Source: Lachnospiraceae bacterium (GTDB lineage: Bacteria > Bacillota_A > Clostridia > Lachnospirales > Lachnospiraceae). Taken from it: a DNA stretch of 14,143 nucleotides. The stretch spans positions 1 to 14,143 of the forward strand of contig JAFWXB010000167.1 in NCBI GenBank assembly GCA_017523185.1. Direction: 5' to 3'. This document shows, piece by piece, positions 6,971-13,024 of this stretch. The notes below the pieces were generated by a model. The model made no database searches, was not told the origin of the DNA, and saw nothing but the letters and a program-made list of their open reading frames with translations. The position numbers were made by a program, and so were the translations under genes. Numbering within the stretch: position 1 is the stretch's first letter; every line of letters begins with the position of its first letter.

Positions 6971-8293
6971 TTAGTTGTTAGAATTTAATAACAGTTTTGG
7001 TCGTGTTGAAAAAACAGAGTGTAATGGCAAAAGGGATGAAATTAACCAACTAGATAATGTGATTTTGATTAAAGTTAATATATTGCTATTTGAAAAAAGC
7101 ATATTTTTATTGATAGCAATTTGAAATCCCTGTCCTAAATTTGGTGTAAGATATCCTCCAGTTGCTTTAAATTGTGAATTATTAATTATATTCATACTAA
7201 TATTATTGATAAGTTCACACATAATTTCTGAACTTAATTGATAAATTATTATTCCAAAAATAAAACCTCCAATTGTATAAAAAGCTGTAATGAATAAATA
7301 TCTTCCCAGACACCAATATTTTGACTTACCTAATATAAGAAAAAGCCCTGTTTCTTTTTTATATTGATTTGCACATAAAGAAAATACTATCAAAATAATG
7401 ATTTCTCCAATACAAAGTACAAAAATACATATTAAAGTGGAAGTTTTTTCCATTAAACCAACAATTCTACATTCTTCTTCCAGATATGTTGTGGTATTAT
7501 CATAAATGGATACTTCTTGACCAAGCATAGCATGAAGATTATCTGCAACTTGTTGAAGATTACTAGCATCATCAATATATATTTCTCCTCCAGTTTTAGC
7601 AGAATATTCGAATTCCAATAGTTCAATTATGTAATCATAATCTACAAAGATAGTATTATAAGGACTATGAATATAAACAGATGTTCCTTCTTGATTATCT
7701 TCTAAAATTTCGAATTCTGAGTCTACTTTATAGATTCCACAAATTTCTAAATTTATAGTCTTTTCAGTTTGAGTTACAGTATATGAAATAGTATCTCCTA
7801 TCTTTAGATGATTTAAATCTGCATATCTTTTTTCAATTAAAATTCCTTTGTTTTCATTATTAGGAAAATCTCCATCAATGATGGATACGGACTTTTCCCA
7901 TCGGAATAATTGATACATTTGGGTATCCATATGAGCTAAAATTACCATCTTGTCAGCCATACCTCTTACGTCTGTTTTTGGTGTTATTCCAATATGTTCT
8001 TTTACGTTATTAGTATCTAATGGTTGAACTACAATTTCTTTCCAATTTCCTACACCTAAAACATGTTCCATTTTTTTGATTTTTTCATAATTTTCTTTTG
8101 TAAGATTGAGATTTTCATCATATATAAATAGTGCTGCTCCATTATAAGAAAAAGCATCTTTTTTTGCTTGTATCGCTATGCTATTTAAAAGAAGTCCTAT
8201 CATTTCTCCCCAGAGAACAAATCCTATCATTAAAAAGAAAAGCATTGTTCTAATTTTATTTCTTCCTAAATATAACATCGTAGTCTTAAACAT
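6971..8293 (-). CDS. FtsX/MacB-type ABC transporter permease (subunit A)
   Basis: A membrane protein of 440 residues with the same 1+3 helix plan as the other permease in the locus: first helix about 16-40, extracytoplasmic domain about 45-280, further helices near 286-307, 331-353 and 403-424. The FtsX-like coupling sequence LILGKSKYW follows the second helix. The two permeases are similar in size and plan but clearly diverged in sequence, which fits a heterodimer with one shared ATPase. AAAGGA lies about ten bases before the ATG. The secreted-protein gene is upstream across a 75-base gap holding a hairpin terminator, so this gene is probably reached by readthrough. It could be an immunity or export pump for a peptide, or a partner of the secreted protein. 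Substrate not determinable. Confidence 0.85.
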   Translation of the reverse strand: MFKTTMLYLGRNKIRTMLFFLMIGFVLWGEMIGLLLNSIAIQAKKDAFSYNGAALFIYDENLNLTKENYEKIKKMEHVLGVGNWKEIVVQPLDTNNVKEHIGITPKTDVRGMADKMVILAHMDTQMYQLFRWEKSVSIIDGDFPNNENKGILIEKRYADLNHLKIGDTISYTVTQTEKTINLEICGIYKVDSEFEILEDNQEGTSVYIHSPYNTIFVDYDYIIELLEFEYSAKTGGEIYIDDASNLQQVADNLHAMLGQEVSIYDNTTTYLEEECRIVGLMEKTSTLICIFVLCIGEIIILIVFSLCANQYKKETGLFLILGKSKYWCLGRYLFITAFYTIGGFIFGIIIYQLSSEIMCELINNISMNIINNSQFKATGGYLTPNLGQGFQIAINKNMLFSNSNILTLIKITLSSWLISSLLPLHSVFSTRPKLLLNSNN

Positions 8294-8329
8294 TTTTACA
8301 TCATCCTTTTCTAAAATAAATATTTATTA

Positions 8330-8361
8330 AAACAGAAAAATGGAGCAACGCTCCATCTTCT
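8330..8361 (-). terminator. Intrinsic terminator or attenuator after the secreted-protein gene
   Basis: On the minus strand ATGGAGC pairs with GCTCCAT (8350-8356 with 8340-8346) around a three-base loop, extended outward by CAGAA/TTCTG. TTTT, CTG and TTTT follow. It stands 12 bases after the stop of the secreted-protein gene and before the first permease, so it should make the secreted protein far more abundant than the transporter. Confidence 0.7.
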
Positions 8362-8368
8362 GATAAAA

Positions 8369-8794
8369 TTATTGTATTTTCACATAACTGGATGATTTTA
8401 CATTGATATAAACAGTTTCATTTCTATTTGATAAATATGGCTGATAATATGCTGTTGAACCGGTTAATGTTTTAGAAACACTTTTGGAATAGGCATTTAC
8501 TGTTCCTGTATAAAAAGGATAATTTGTTTTGGTAGAGTATTTCATAAAGCCAATACTAATTTGATTTCCCATTTCACCTAAATAAAACTGCATACTTTGA
8601 GTACCACCTTCAGTTAATTTATGTCCGGCAGTTTGTCCTTTTGGAAACCATCTCATGGAATATCCTGGAGTAACAGTACAATTTGTTAAATTAACTGTTG
8701 TTGTGGCAGCTTTTACAATACTGCTTGTACATCCAATTCCCATACAGCAACAGATTACTAATGCTAGTGCAAGTATTTTTCTGAATTTTTTCAT
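8369..8794 (-). CDS. Small secreted protein of unknown family, first gene of the ABC operon
   Basis: 141 residues. An N-terminal Sec signal peptide is clear: basic MKKFRK, a hydrophobic core to about residue 22, and a probable cleavage VKA|AT after residue 29. The core has an unusual run of three Cys. A lipobox is not convincing (MGIGC lacks Leu/Val at -3). The mature part, about 112 residues, is rich in Thr, Ser, Tyr and Gly with alternating patterns suggesting a beta-sandwich. It holds one Cys (Cys39) and a C-terminal AYYQPYLSNRNETVYI resembling the last strands of small secreted beta domains. GGAGG lies seven bases before the ATG. An extended -10 (TGCTATAAT, minus strand, 8821-8813) is close upstream. 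Candidate roles are a bacteriocin-like product, a surface protein, or a sensor or immunity partner of the transporter. I do not recognise the family. Confidence 0.8.
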   Translation of the reverse strand: MKKFRKILALALVICCCMGIGCTSSIVKAATTTVNLTNCTVTPGYSMRWFPKGQTAGHKLTEGGTQSMQFYLGEMGNQISIGFMKYSTKTNYPFYTGTVNAYSKSVSKTLTGSTAYYQPYLSNRNETVYINVKSSSYVKIQ

Positions 8795-8943
8795 TTGATA
8801 TCCTCCAATCTTATTATAGCATTAATAAAAATACAATTTGTCTTAAATAGTCAAATATTACAATCACAACTGCAAAAAACATATTGCAATTAAATTTTAA
8901 GTTGTATATGGCATATAAATATTTTGAAAATTTATAACATAAA

Positions 8944-8987
8944 GCGTTTTATCATAATATCAAAATTTTCTATAAATGATAAAATGC
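8944..8987. repeat. 12-base-arm inverted repeat
   Basis: GCGTTTTATCAT (8944-8955) against ATGATAAAATGC (8976-8987), one mismatch that is a G-U pair in RNA, with a 20-base spacer. No T-run follows, so it is more likely an operator or RNA structure in the divergent promoter region than a terminator. Confidence 0.55.
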
Positions 8988-9035
8988 ATATGTAAAATTA
9001 TATTTCATTCTAATAAAGTTAAATGTCATACTATG

Positions 9036-9047
9036 TATCAGCTGATA
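9036..9047. repeat. Perfect 12-bp palindrome upstream of the response regulator
   Basis: TATCAGCTGATA is self-complementary over all 12 bases and richer in GC than its surroundings. It lies about 150 bases upstream of the regulator start and looks like a dimeric protein-binding site. Confidence 0.4.
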
Positions 9048-9193
9048 GTTTGTAATTTGGTATTTAAGATATTTCTAATAGTATATATTTTTGTTTCTTT
9101 TTCACATTGATTTTTAGATTCATTTTTGCTTGGTTTTTGTTAGTTTTTGGAAATTATTTTATTGTTTCTTGAATTTTTATATGTTATATTAAT

Positions 9194-9913
9194 ATGATTA
9201 CTGTACATTCATATTTTATATTAATTGCTATTACAAATCATTCAACAGAGGCAGTTTGTAAAATTTGTGAAATGTTACCGGATGTTGTGATTTTAGATTT
9301 AGAATTACATAATGGAGAGGGAAGTGGTTTAACCATATTACATGAATTGCAATCATATTCATTAGTACATAAACCATACTTTTTGGTTACGACTAATAAT
9401 TCAAGTTCTATTACGCATGAAACAGCTCGTGAATTAGGAGCAGATTATATTATGTCTAAACATCAAGAAGGATATTCTGAAAAAAGTGTATTGGATTTTC
9501 TTAGAATTTTAAAGAATACTATAAAAAAAAGTCATATAAAAATAAATGGAACAAATGGAACTGTAGAAACACCTGAACAACAAAAAAGGCGAATGATTCG
9601 TCGTATTACTCACAAGCTAAATCAAATAGGTATTAATCCAAAATCTATTGGATATACCTATTTGATAGAAGCAATTGAAATAGTATCCAAAGAGCATGTT
9701 TCTAATATATGCAATATTATTGCAGAGAAACACCATAAATCTTCTTCTAGTGTAGAAAGAGCCATGCAAAATGCTATTGAACGTGCATGGAAAACAGAGG
9801 ATATTGATACGCTTTTACAATATTATACTGCAAGAATCAATCCTGCAAAAGGATGCCCAACACTTACAGAATTTTTGTATTATTATGCAAATCAAATTAA
9901 GAGTGAATATTAA
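9194..9913 (+). CDS. Response regulator with truncated receiver and Spo0A-type DNA-binding domain
   Basis: A 239-residue transcription factor. Residues 1-108 align with a receiver domain from its second strand on: phospho-acceptor Asp35 (VVILDLELHNG), Thr66/Thr67 and Lys89 are present, but the first strand and helix with the acidic pair that holds magnesium are missing. Residues about 134-239 are a Spo0A C-terminal domain (RRITHKLNQIGI, SVERAMQNAIERAW, ending with PTLTEFLYYYANQI). In the recognition helix, Glu188 and Arg189 match Spo0A Glu213 and Arg214, but Ser186, Gln192 and Asn193 replace Arg211, Arg217 and His218, so its target sequence probably differs from the 0A box. No Shine-Dalgarno precedes the ATG, an in-frame stop lies at 9170-9172, and the upstream bases encode nothing receiver-like. 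It is likely partner of the GHKL kinase downstream. The start is uncertain. Confidence 0.88.
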   Translation: MITVHSYFILIAITNHSTEAVCKICEMLPDVVILDLELHNGEGSGLTILHELQSYSLVHKPYFLVTTNNSSSITHETARELGADYIMSKHQEGYSEKSVLDFLRILKNTIKKSHIKINGTNGTVETPEQQKRRMIRRITHKLNQIGINPKSIGYTYLIEAIEIVSKEHVSNICNIIAEKHHKSSSSVERAMQNAIERAWKTEDIDTLLQYYTARINPAKGCPTLTEFLYYYANQIKSEY

Positions 9914-9954
9914 ATACCAAGAATTGATTTTATTGTTTCCCAAATTTTATCCAT
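9910..9954 (-). CDS. 14-residue amphipathic micropeptide, opposite strand between regulator and kinase
   Basis: The frame ATG (9954-9952) to TAA (9912-9910) encodes MDKIWETIKSILGI. AAAAAGGAG (9969-9961) stands six bases before the ATG, one of the best ribosome binding sites in the window. Its stop overlaps the stop codon of the response regulator, on the opposite strand. Placed on a helix, Ile4, Trp5, Ile8, Ile11 and Leu12 form one greasy face and Asp2, Lys3, Glu6, Thr7, Lys9 and Ser10 the other, with net charge near zero. This recalls leaderless phenol-soluble-modulin or delta-toxin-like peptides and short peptide pheromones, by character rather than homology. The position between a two-component pair suggests a signal or regulator of the kinase. 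It could also be chance, because a 14-codon frame is short and only the RBS supports it. Confidence 0.5.
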   Translation of the reverse strand: MDKIWETIKSILGI

Positions 9955-9960
9955 AAGAAT

Positions 9961-9969
9961 CTCCTTTTT
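9961..9969 (-). promoter_or_regulatory. Strong Shine-Dalgarno of the micropeptide
   Basis: On the minus strand AAAAAGGAG ends six bases before the ATG at 9954. No other start codon lies in range, so this site can serve only the 14-codon frame. Confidence 0.6.
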
Positions 9970-9997
9970 CTAAAAATATGTTATGATTTTAGAAAAA
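9965..9997. promoter_or_regulatory. Inverted repeat enclosing putative divergent promoters of kinase and micropeptide
   Basis: TTTTTCTAAAA (9965-9975) and TTTTAGAAAAA (9987-9997) are perfect 11-base arms with an 11-base centre. On the plus strand the centre contains an extended -10, TGTTATGAT (9979-9987), suited to the kinase gene. On the minus strand TAAAAT (9991-9986), with a weak TTAAAA 16 bases upstream, would suit the micropeptide. One arm runs into the micropeptide ribosome binding site. It looks like an operator governing both genes. The promoters are weak matches. Confidence 0.45.
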
Positions 9998-10074
9998 AAG
10001 AGAGAAATTTTAACTTTGATTTTGAGGTAAGCTTTTTTTTATGTTTTATTGTGTTTTATCAGAAAGGGTTTAGA

Positions 10075-11511
10075 ATGGAATTAGCAGCTATACTTAAAAA
10101 TTCTTGTTTGATTTTTTTAAGTATTTATATTTATGTTAAGATTTTAAATATTAAAAATACGAAAATGTCTTTTTGGTGTTCAGTTCCTATATGTATTTTA
10201 ACAGGAGTTGCTACTGCATATGTAAATTCTATTGTACAAGGATTTTCACTTATTATCGTTGCTATTAGTGCTTTTATATACTGTAAAATAGCTTTTCATA
10301 AGAGTATGTATATTCATTTTTCTGCTTCTATTATTGCAACGGGGGTATGTTATTCGCTTTTAGGATTAGCAACCATATTATTATTGCCTGTAGAGTATAT
10401 TTTAATCAAATTATGCAATATTTCTAATATTACTATTATTACTATTTTTATTATGCCTTTTGAGTTTATTTTAATTTATTTTCTTTTTAAGATAAAACGA
10501 TTTCAAAAAGGTATTCCTAATTTTGAACATAGCTTTGTAAGTGAATTTGGCGTATTAATTAGTGTTTTAGTTTTAATGATTGGAGTTATTATTCCTCAAG
10601 ATATGGAAATGAATGTATTTCTTTTTATTTATGTTCTTTTAATTTTATCTTCTATCGTTTTTTTAATTGGTTATCGAAAACATATAGATTATATTTATAC
10701 AAAAAAGATTCAAGAGAGAAATTTAAAACTTTTAGATGAAACAATAAAACAAAAAACAGATGAAATTACATATTTAAAAGAACAGTTAGAAAGTCAGTCT
10801 AAACTTATTCATAAAGATAATAAAATAATTCCAGCTATGGAATTAGCAGTAAGAGAATTTTGTAATAATCCAGATACAGAAAAAGGAAATGTTTTGTTAA
10901 CACAATTAGATTGTATGGTTTCTGAACGTAAAGGAATTCTTAAAAATGTAGAAAATACAAAAAGAACTTCAATTCAGAGTGGTATTTTTTCTTTGGATAT
11001 TGTGTTAAATTATCTTTTTTCTCGCTGTGAAACTGTGGGAATTTACTTTCAGTTTTCATGTATGGAGAATGTACAAAAATTTCTGGAGTGTATTATTGAT
11101 ATTCATGATTTAAATACGCTTCTTGTTGATTTAGGTGAAAATGCTATCATTGCAATTAATGGAGAAACTTCCAAAAATTTAAAGATAGATATGGGAAGAA
11201 AAAAAGAAGCTTATTATGTAAATTTATTTGATACTGGGAGTCCTTTTGATGCAAGAGTTATATATAATATGGGATATTCTCGTTATACAACCCATGCTTC
11301 TACTGGTGGAACGGGAATTGGCTTAATGACTACTTTAGAAATATTACGAAAATATAATGCTAGTTTCGAAATTGAAGAATTGGAGAAAAGTAGTTCATAT
11401 ACTAAACGTATTGGATTTATTTTTGATAATTGTAATGAAATTCGAATTAAAAGTAAACGTAGAGACATTATTTTGGCTACAAAGTCAAGAGAAGATATTT
11501 TATTAATATAA
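10075..11511 (+). CDS. GHKL-type (AgrC-like) sensor histidine kinase
   Basis: A membrane sensor of 478 residues. The first 200 form about six or seven membrane helices (roughly 9-27, 34-52, 55-75, 82-105, 118-140, 158-175, 180-200) with almost no extracellular domain, as in peptide-sensing AgrC-type kinases. A coiled-coil linker (about 203-245) leads to the probable phospho-acceptor His246 in LIHKDNK. The GHKL ATPase follows: N-box Glu355-Asn356 (DLGENAIIA), G1 box Asp386-Thr-Gly388, and the glycine-rich lid GGTGIGL (411-417) after the characteristic YTTHAST. I chose ATG 10075 over GTG 10051 because AGAAAGGG stands just before it. It follows the Spo0A-type regulator by 161 bases, with the micropeptide between. 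AgrC-type kinases usually work with LytTR regulators, so this partner is unusual. Confidence 0.88.
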   Translation: MELAAILKNSCLIFLSIYIYVKILNIKNTKMSFWCSVPICILTGVATAYVNSIVQGFSLIIVAISAFIYCKIAFHKSMYIHFSASIIATGVCYSLLGLATILLLPVEYILIKLCNISNITIITIFIMPFEFILIYFLFKIKRFQKGIPNFEHSFVSEFGVLISVLVLMIGVIIPQDMEMNVFLFIYVLLILSSIVFLIGYRKHIDYIYTKKIQERNLKLLDETIKQKTDEITYLKEQLESQSKLIHKDNKIIPAMELAVREFCNNPDTEKGNVLLTQLDCMVSERKGILKNVENTKRTSIQSGIFSLDIVLNYLFSRCETVGIYFQFSCMENVQKFLECIIDIHDLNTLLVDLGENAIIAINGETSKNLKIDMGRKKEAYYVNLFDTGSPFDARVIYNMGYSRYTTHASTGGTGIGLMTTLEILRKYNASFEIEELEKSSSYTKRIGFIFDNCNEIRIKSKRRDIILATKSREDILLI

Positions 11512-11523
11512 GAGGAGAACCTT

Positions 11524-11865
11524 ATGAAAACAGAAAAAAATCAAGTATGGGTGTACAACAAAGAAATTGATTTACAACCATGTGGCGAAGGCATTGCCAG
11601 AAAAATTTTAGCATACAGCGAAGATTTGATGTGTGTGGAAAATCATTTTGAAACAGGAGCAAAGGGTGCATTACATCACCACCCACATACACAAGTTACA
11701 TATGTTGTTTCCGGAAAATTTGAATTTGTAATTGGTGAGGAAAAGCAGATTGTACAAGCTGGGGATACCATGTTGCAAAAAGATGATATTGTTCATGGTT
11801 GTACTTGTTTAGAAAAAGGAATTATTTTAGATTTCTTTACTCCAATGAGAGAAGATTTTGTATAA
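11524..11865 (+). CDS. Single-domain cupin protein
   Basis: A 113-residue cytoplasmic protein forming one small beta-barrel. Cupin motif 1 is visible as His51 and His53 (ALHHHPHTQ), Gln57 in place of the usual Glu, and the closing Gly64 (VVSG). Motif 2 is GDTMLQKDDIVHG with His91 as last metal ligand. The C-terminal DFFTPMREDF is typical of the short sugar- or metabolite-handling cupins. The substrate cannot be told. AGAGGAGAA lies close before the ATG. It begins 12 bases after the kinase stop, on the same strand, so readthrough from the kinase is likely, but its less AT-biased codon use suggests it belongs with the flanking core genes. It ends at a strong terminator. Confidence 0.85.
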   Translation: MKTEKNQVWVYNKEIDLQPCGEGIARKILAYSEDLMCVENHFETGAKGALHHHPHTQVTYVVSGKFEFVIGEEKQIVQAGDTMLQKDDIVHGCTCLEKGIILDFFTPMREDFV

Positions 11866-11900
11866 TTTTTTTTATTTTTATGTAAATACAAATGAATAAT

Positions 11901-11955
11901 TAGCCCCAAGACTATTAGTTATTAGGATAGTTCTTTGGGGCTATGATTCTTTTTT
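11901..11955 (+). terminator. Terminator between cupin and trmB
   Basis: TAGCCCCAAGA (11901-11911) pairs with TCTTTGGGGCTA (11932-11943) with an inner CTAT/ATAG extension and an 11-base loop. A run of six T begins six bases further on the plus strand. It is the most GC-rich hairpin in the window. The genes converge here, so it may serve both strands. Confidence 0.8.
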
Positions 11956-12595
11956 ATCTTGATGCAATCAATTTGCAAATCGGATTTCCTTTACTTGAGA
12001 ATTTTTCCTCATATTCTGTCATAATATTTCCTTGATTTAAAACTTCGTCATGGTGTAAGTCATATGTTTTTGCATCTAAATGCCAAATTGGGGAATTTTC
12101 GATTTCTTCTACTGAAAAATCAAATAAATCGCGGTTATCTGTTTTAAATTCCAAACGTCCGTCTTTTGCCAAGAATGTATCATAGCGATTTAAAAATTCA
12201 TTCGAAGTTAAACGTCTTCTTGCGTGTCTGTCTTTTGGCCATGGGTCTGAAAAGTTTAAATAAATACGGTCAATTTCTTCTTTTTCAAAAATTTCAGGTA
12301 AAGTTGCAGCATCAATACATAAAAAACGTACATTTGGAAGTGGTTGTTCTTCCATTTTTTGAACAGCACGAAGTAAGACACTTGTATAGCGTTCAATTCC
12401 AATATAGTTAATATTTGGATTTAAAGTACCTAAATCCATTAAAAAACGACCTTTTCCCATGCCGATTTCAATGTGAATCGGGTTGTTGTTTGCAAAATAA
12501 GCAGACCAATTTCCTTTGTATTCGATGGGATTTTGTATACAAAAAGGGCTGTTAGATACAACTTCATTAGCACCTTTGATATTGCGAAGTCTCAT
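11954..12595 (-). CDS. trmB: tRNA (guanine-N7-)-methyltransferase
   Basis: Methylates N7 of G46 in the variable loop of tRNAs using S-adenosylmethionine (EC 2.1.1.33). The 213 residues match the family length. The Rossmann motif I is IEIGMGKGRF (42-51), the adenosine-ribose acidic residue is Glu68 in YIGIERY, and the catalytic signature NFSDPWPKDRHARRRL holds Asp117. The Thr152-Asp153 (FKTDN) and the C-terminal TEYEEKF (193-199) also belong to TrmB. AGGAGG stands seven bases before the ATG. It is a single gene convergent with the cupin, with no sign of an operon. Confidence 0.97.
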   Translation of the reverse strand: MRLRNIKGANEVVSNSPFCIQNPIEYKGNWSAYFANNNPIHIEIGMGKGRFLMDLGTLNPNINYIGIERYTSVLLRAVQKMEEQPLPNVRFLCIDAATLPEIFEKEEIDRIYLNFSDPWPKDRHARRRLTSNEFLNRYDTFLAKDGRLEFKTDNRDLFDFSVEEIENSPIWHLDAKTYDLHHDEVLNQGNIMTEYEEKFSSKGNPICKLIASR

Positions 12596-13024
12596 AAAAG
12601 TTCCTCCTGATATATATAATAATGTTGTTGTTTTATTTTATTACAAATACAGGAAAAGAAAAAGGATTTTTTGTATAAAAATATTGCTTTGACAGATAAA
12701 AAATAAACATCAGTTCCATAAAATACTAAAAATATATTTAAAACATAAATTTGATTATCTAAATATAACTTTTTATGTATATTTTCATAATTTTATATGT
12801 AATTTTCATGTAATATTTTACTTGTCGTATTCATGTTAAATATACTTTAGCACAATGATTTTTGTATATAGATAAGGAAGAATATTTATACTATTTAGAA
12901 TGGAAATTTTTTGATAACAATATTTTTTGTGGAAAAACGTCGAAAGATGTTGCAGTAAAAAAACAGAACACTTATACTATAAAAAGACAATTTACGTTAT
13001 TATTAATATAGGAGCATATAAGAG
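12596..13024. other. AT-rich intergenic region upstream of trmB (-) and the carboxypeptidase (+)
   Basis: About 430 bases with no credible gene. The trmB leader is on the left, and a clear promoter for the carboxypeptidase is at 12950-12978. Two sequences close to the Spo0A box TTGTCGAA are present, TTGTCGTA (12822-12829) and ACGTCGAA (12937-12944), the second just upstream of the -35. The middle (12700-12900) shows only AT-rich sequence. Confidence 0.5.
12950..12978 (+). promoter_or_regulatory. Promoter of the D-Ala-D-Ala carboxypeptidase gene
   Basis: TTGCAG (12950-12955), exactly 17 bases, then TATACT (12973-12978), a good sigma-A match. Transcription would start near 12985, giving a leader of about 40 bases with ATAGGAG at its end. 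Confidence 0.7.

Larger units (their letters stand above)
8795..9193. promoter_or_regulatory. Divergent control region between secreted protein and response regulator
   Basis: About 400 AT-rich bases without a credible gene. On the minus side there is an extended -10 TGCTATAAT (8821-8813). Above it lie two half-matches to a Spo0A box exactly 10 bases apart (TTGTCTTA at 8838-8845, TAGTCAAA at 8848-8855). In the middle is a 12-base-arm inverted repeat (8944-8955 with 8976-8987, one G/T mismatch). Further right is a perfect 12-bp palindrome TATCAGCTGATA (9036-9047). For the regulator, TTGTTT, 17 bases, TATATT (9163-9190) would start transcription almost on the ATG. These are candidate operators read by eye, not established sites. 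Confidence 0.5.

Noticed and set aside
8369..8794. Secreted protein as a lactococcin 972-family bacteriocin
   Set aside because: The operon plan is reminiscent, but the mature sequence lacks the Gly/Trp/Tyr pattern I associate with that family, and the permeases have the FtsX 1+3 plan instead of the larger associated protein.
8369..8794. Secreted protein as a lipoprotein
   Set aside because: The Cys at residue 22 is preceded by MGIG, which lacks Leu/Ile/Val at -3. VKA|A is a better signal peptidase I site.
4508..11950. Genomic island integrated at tRNA-Lys
   Set aside because: The accessory genes do begin past a tRNA, but I find no repeat of the tRNA 3' end at the right border (only AGCCCC shared near 11902) and no integrase in the window.
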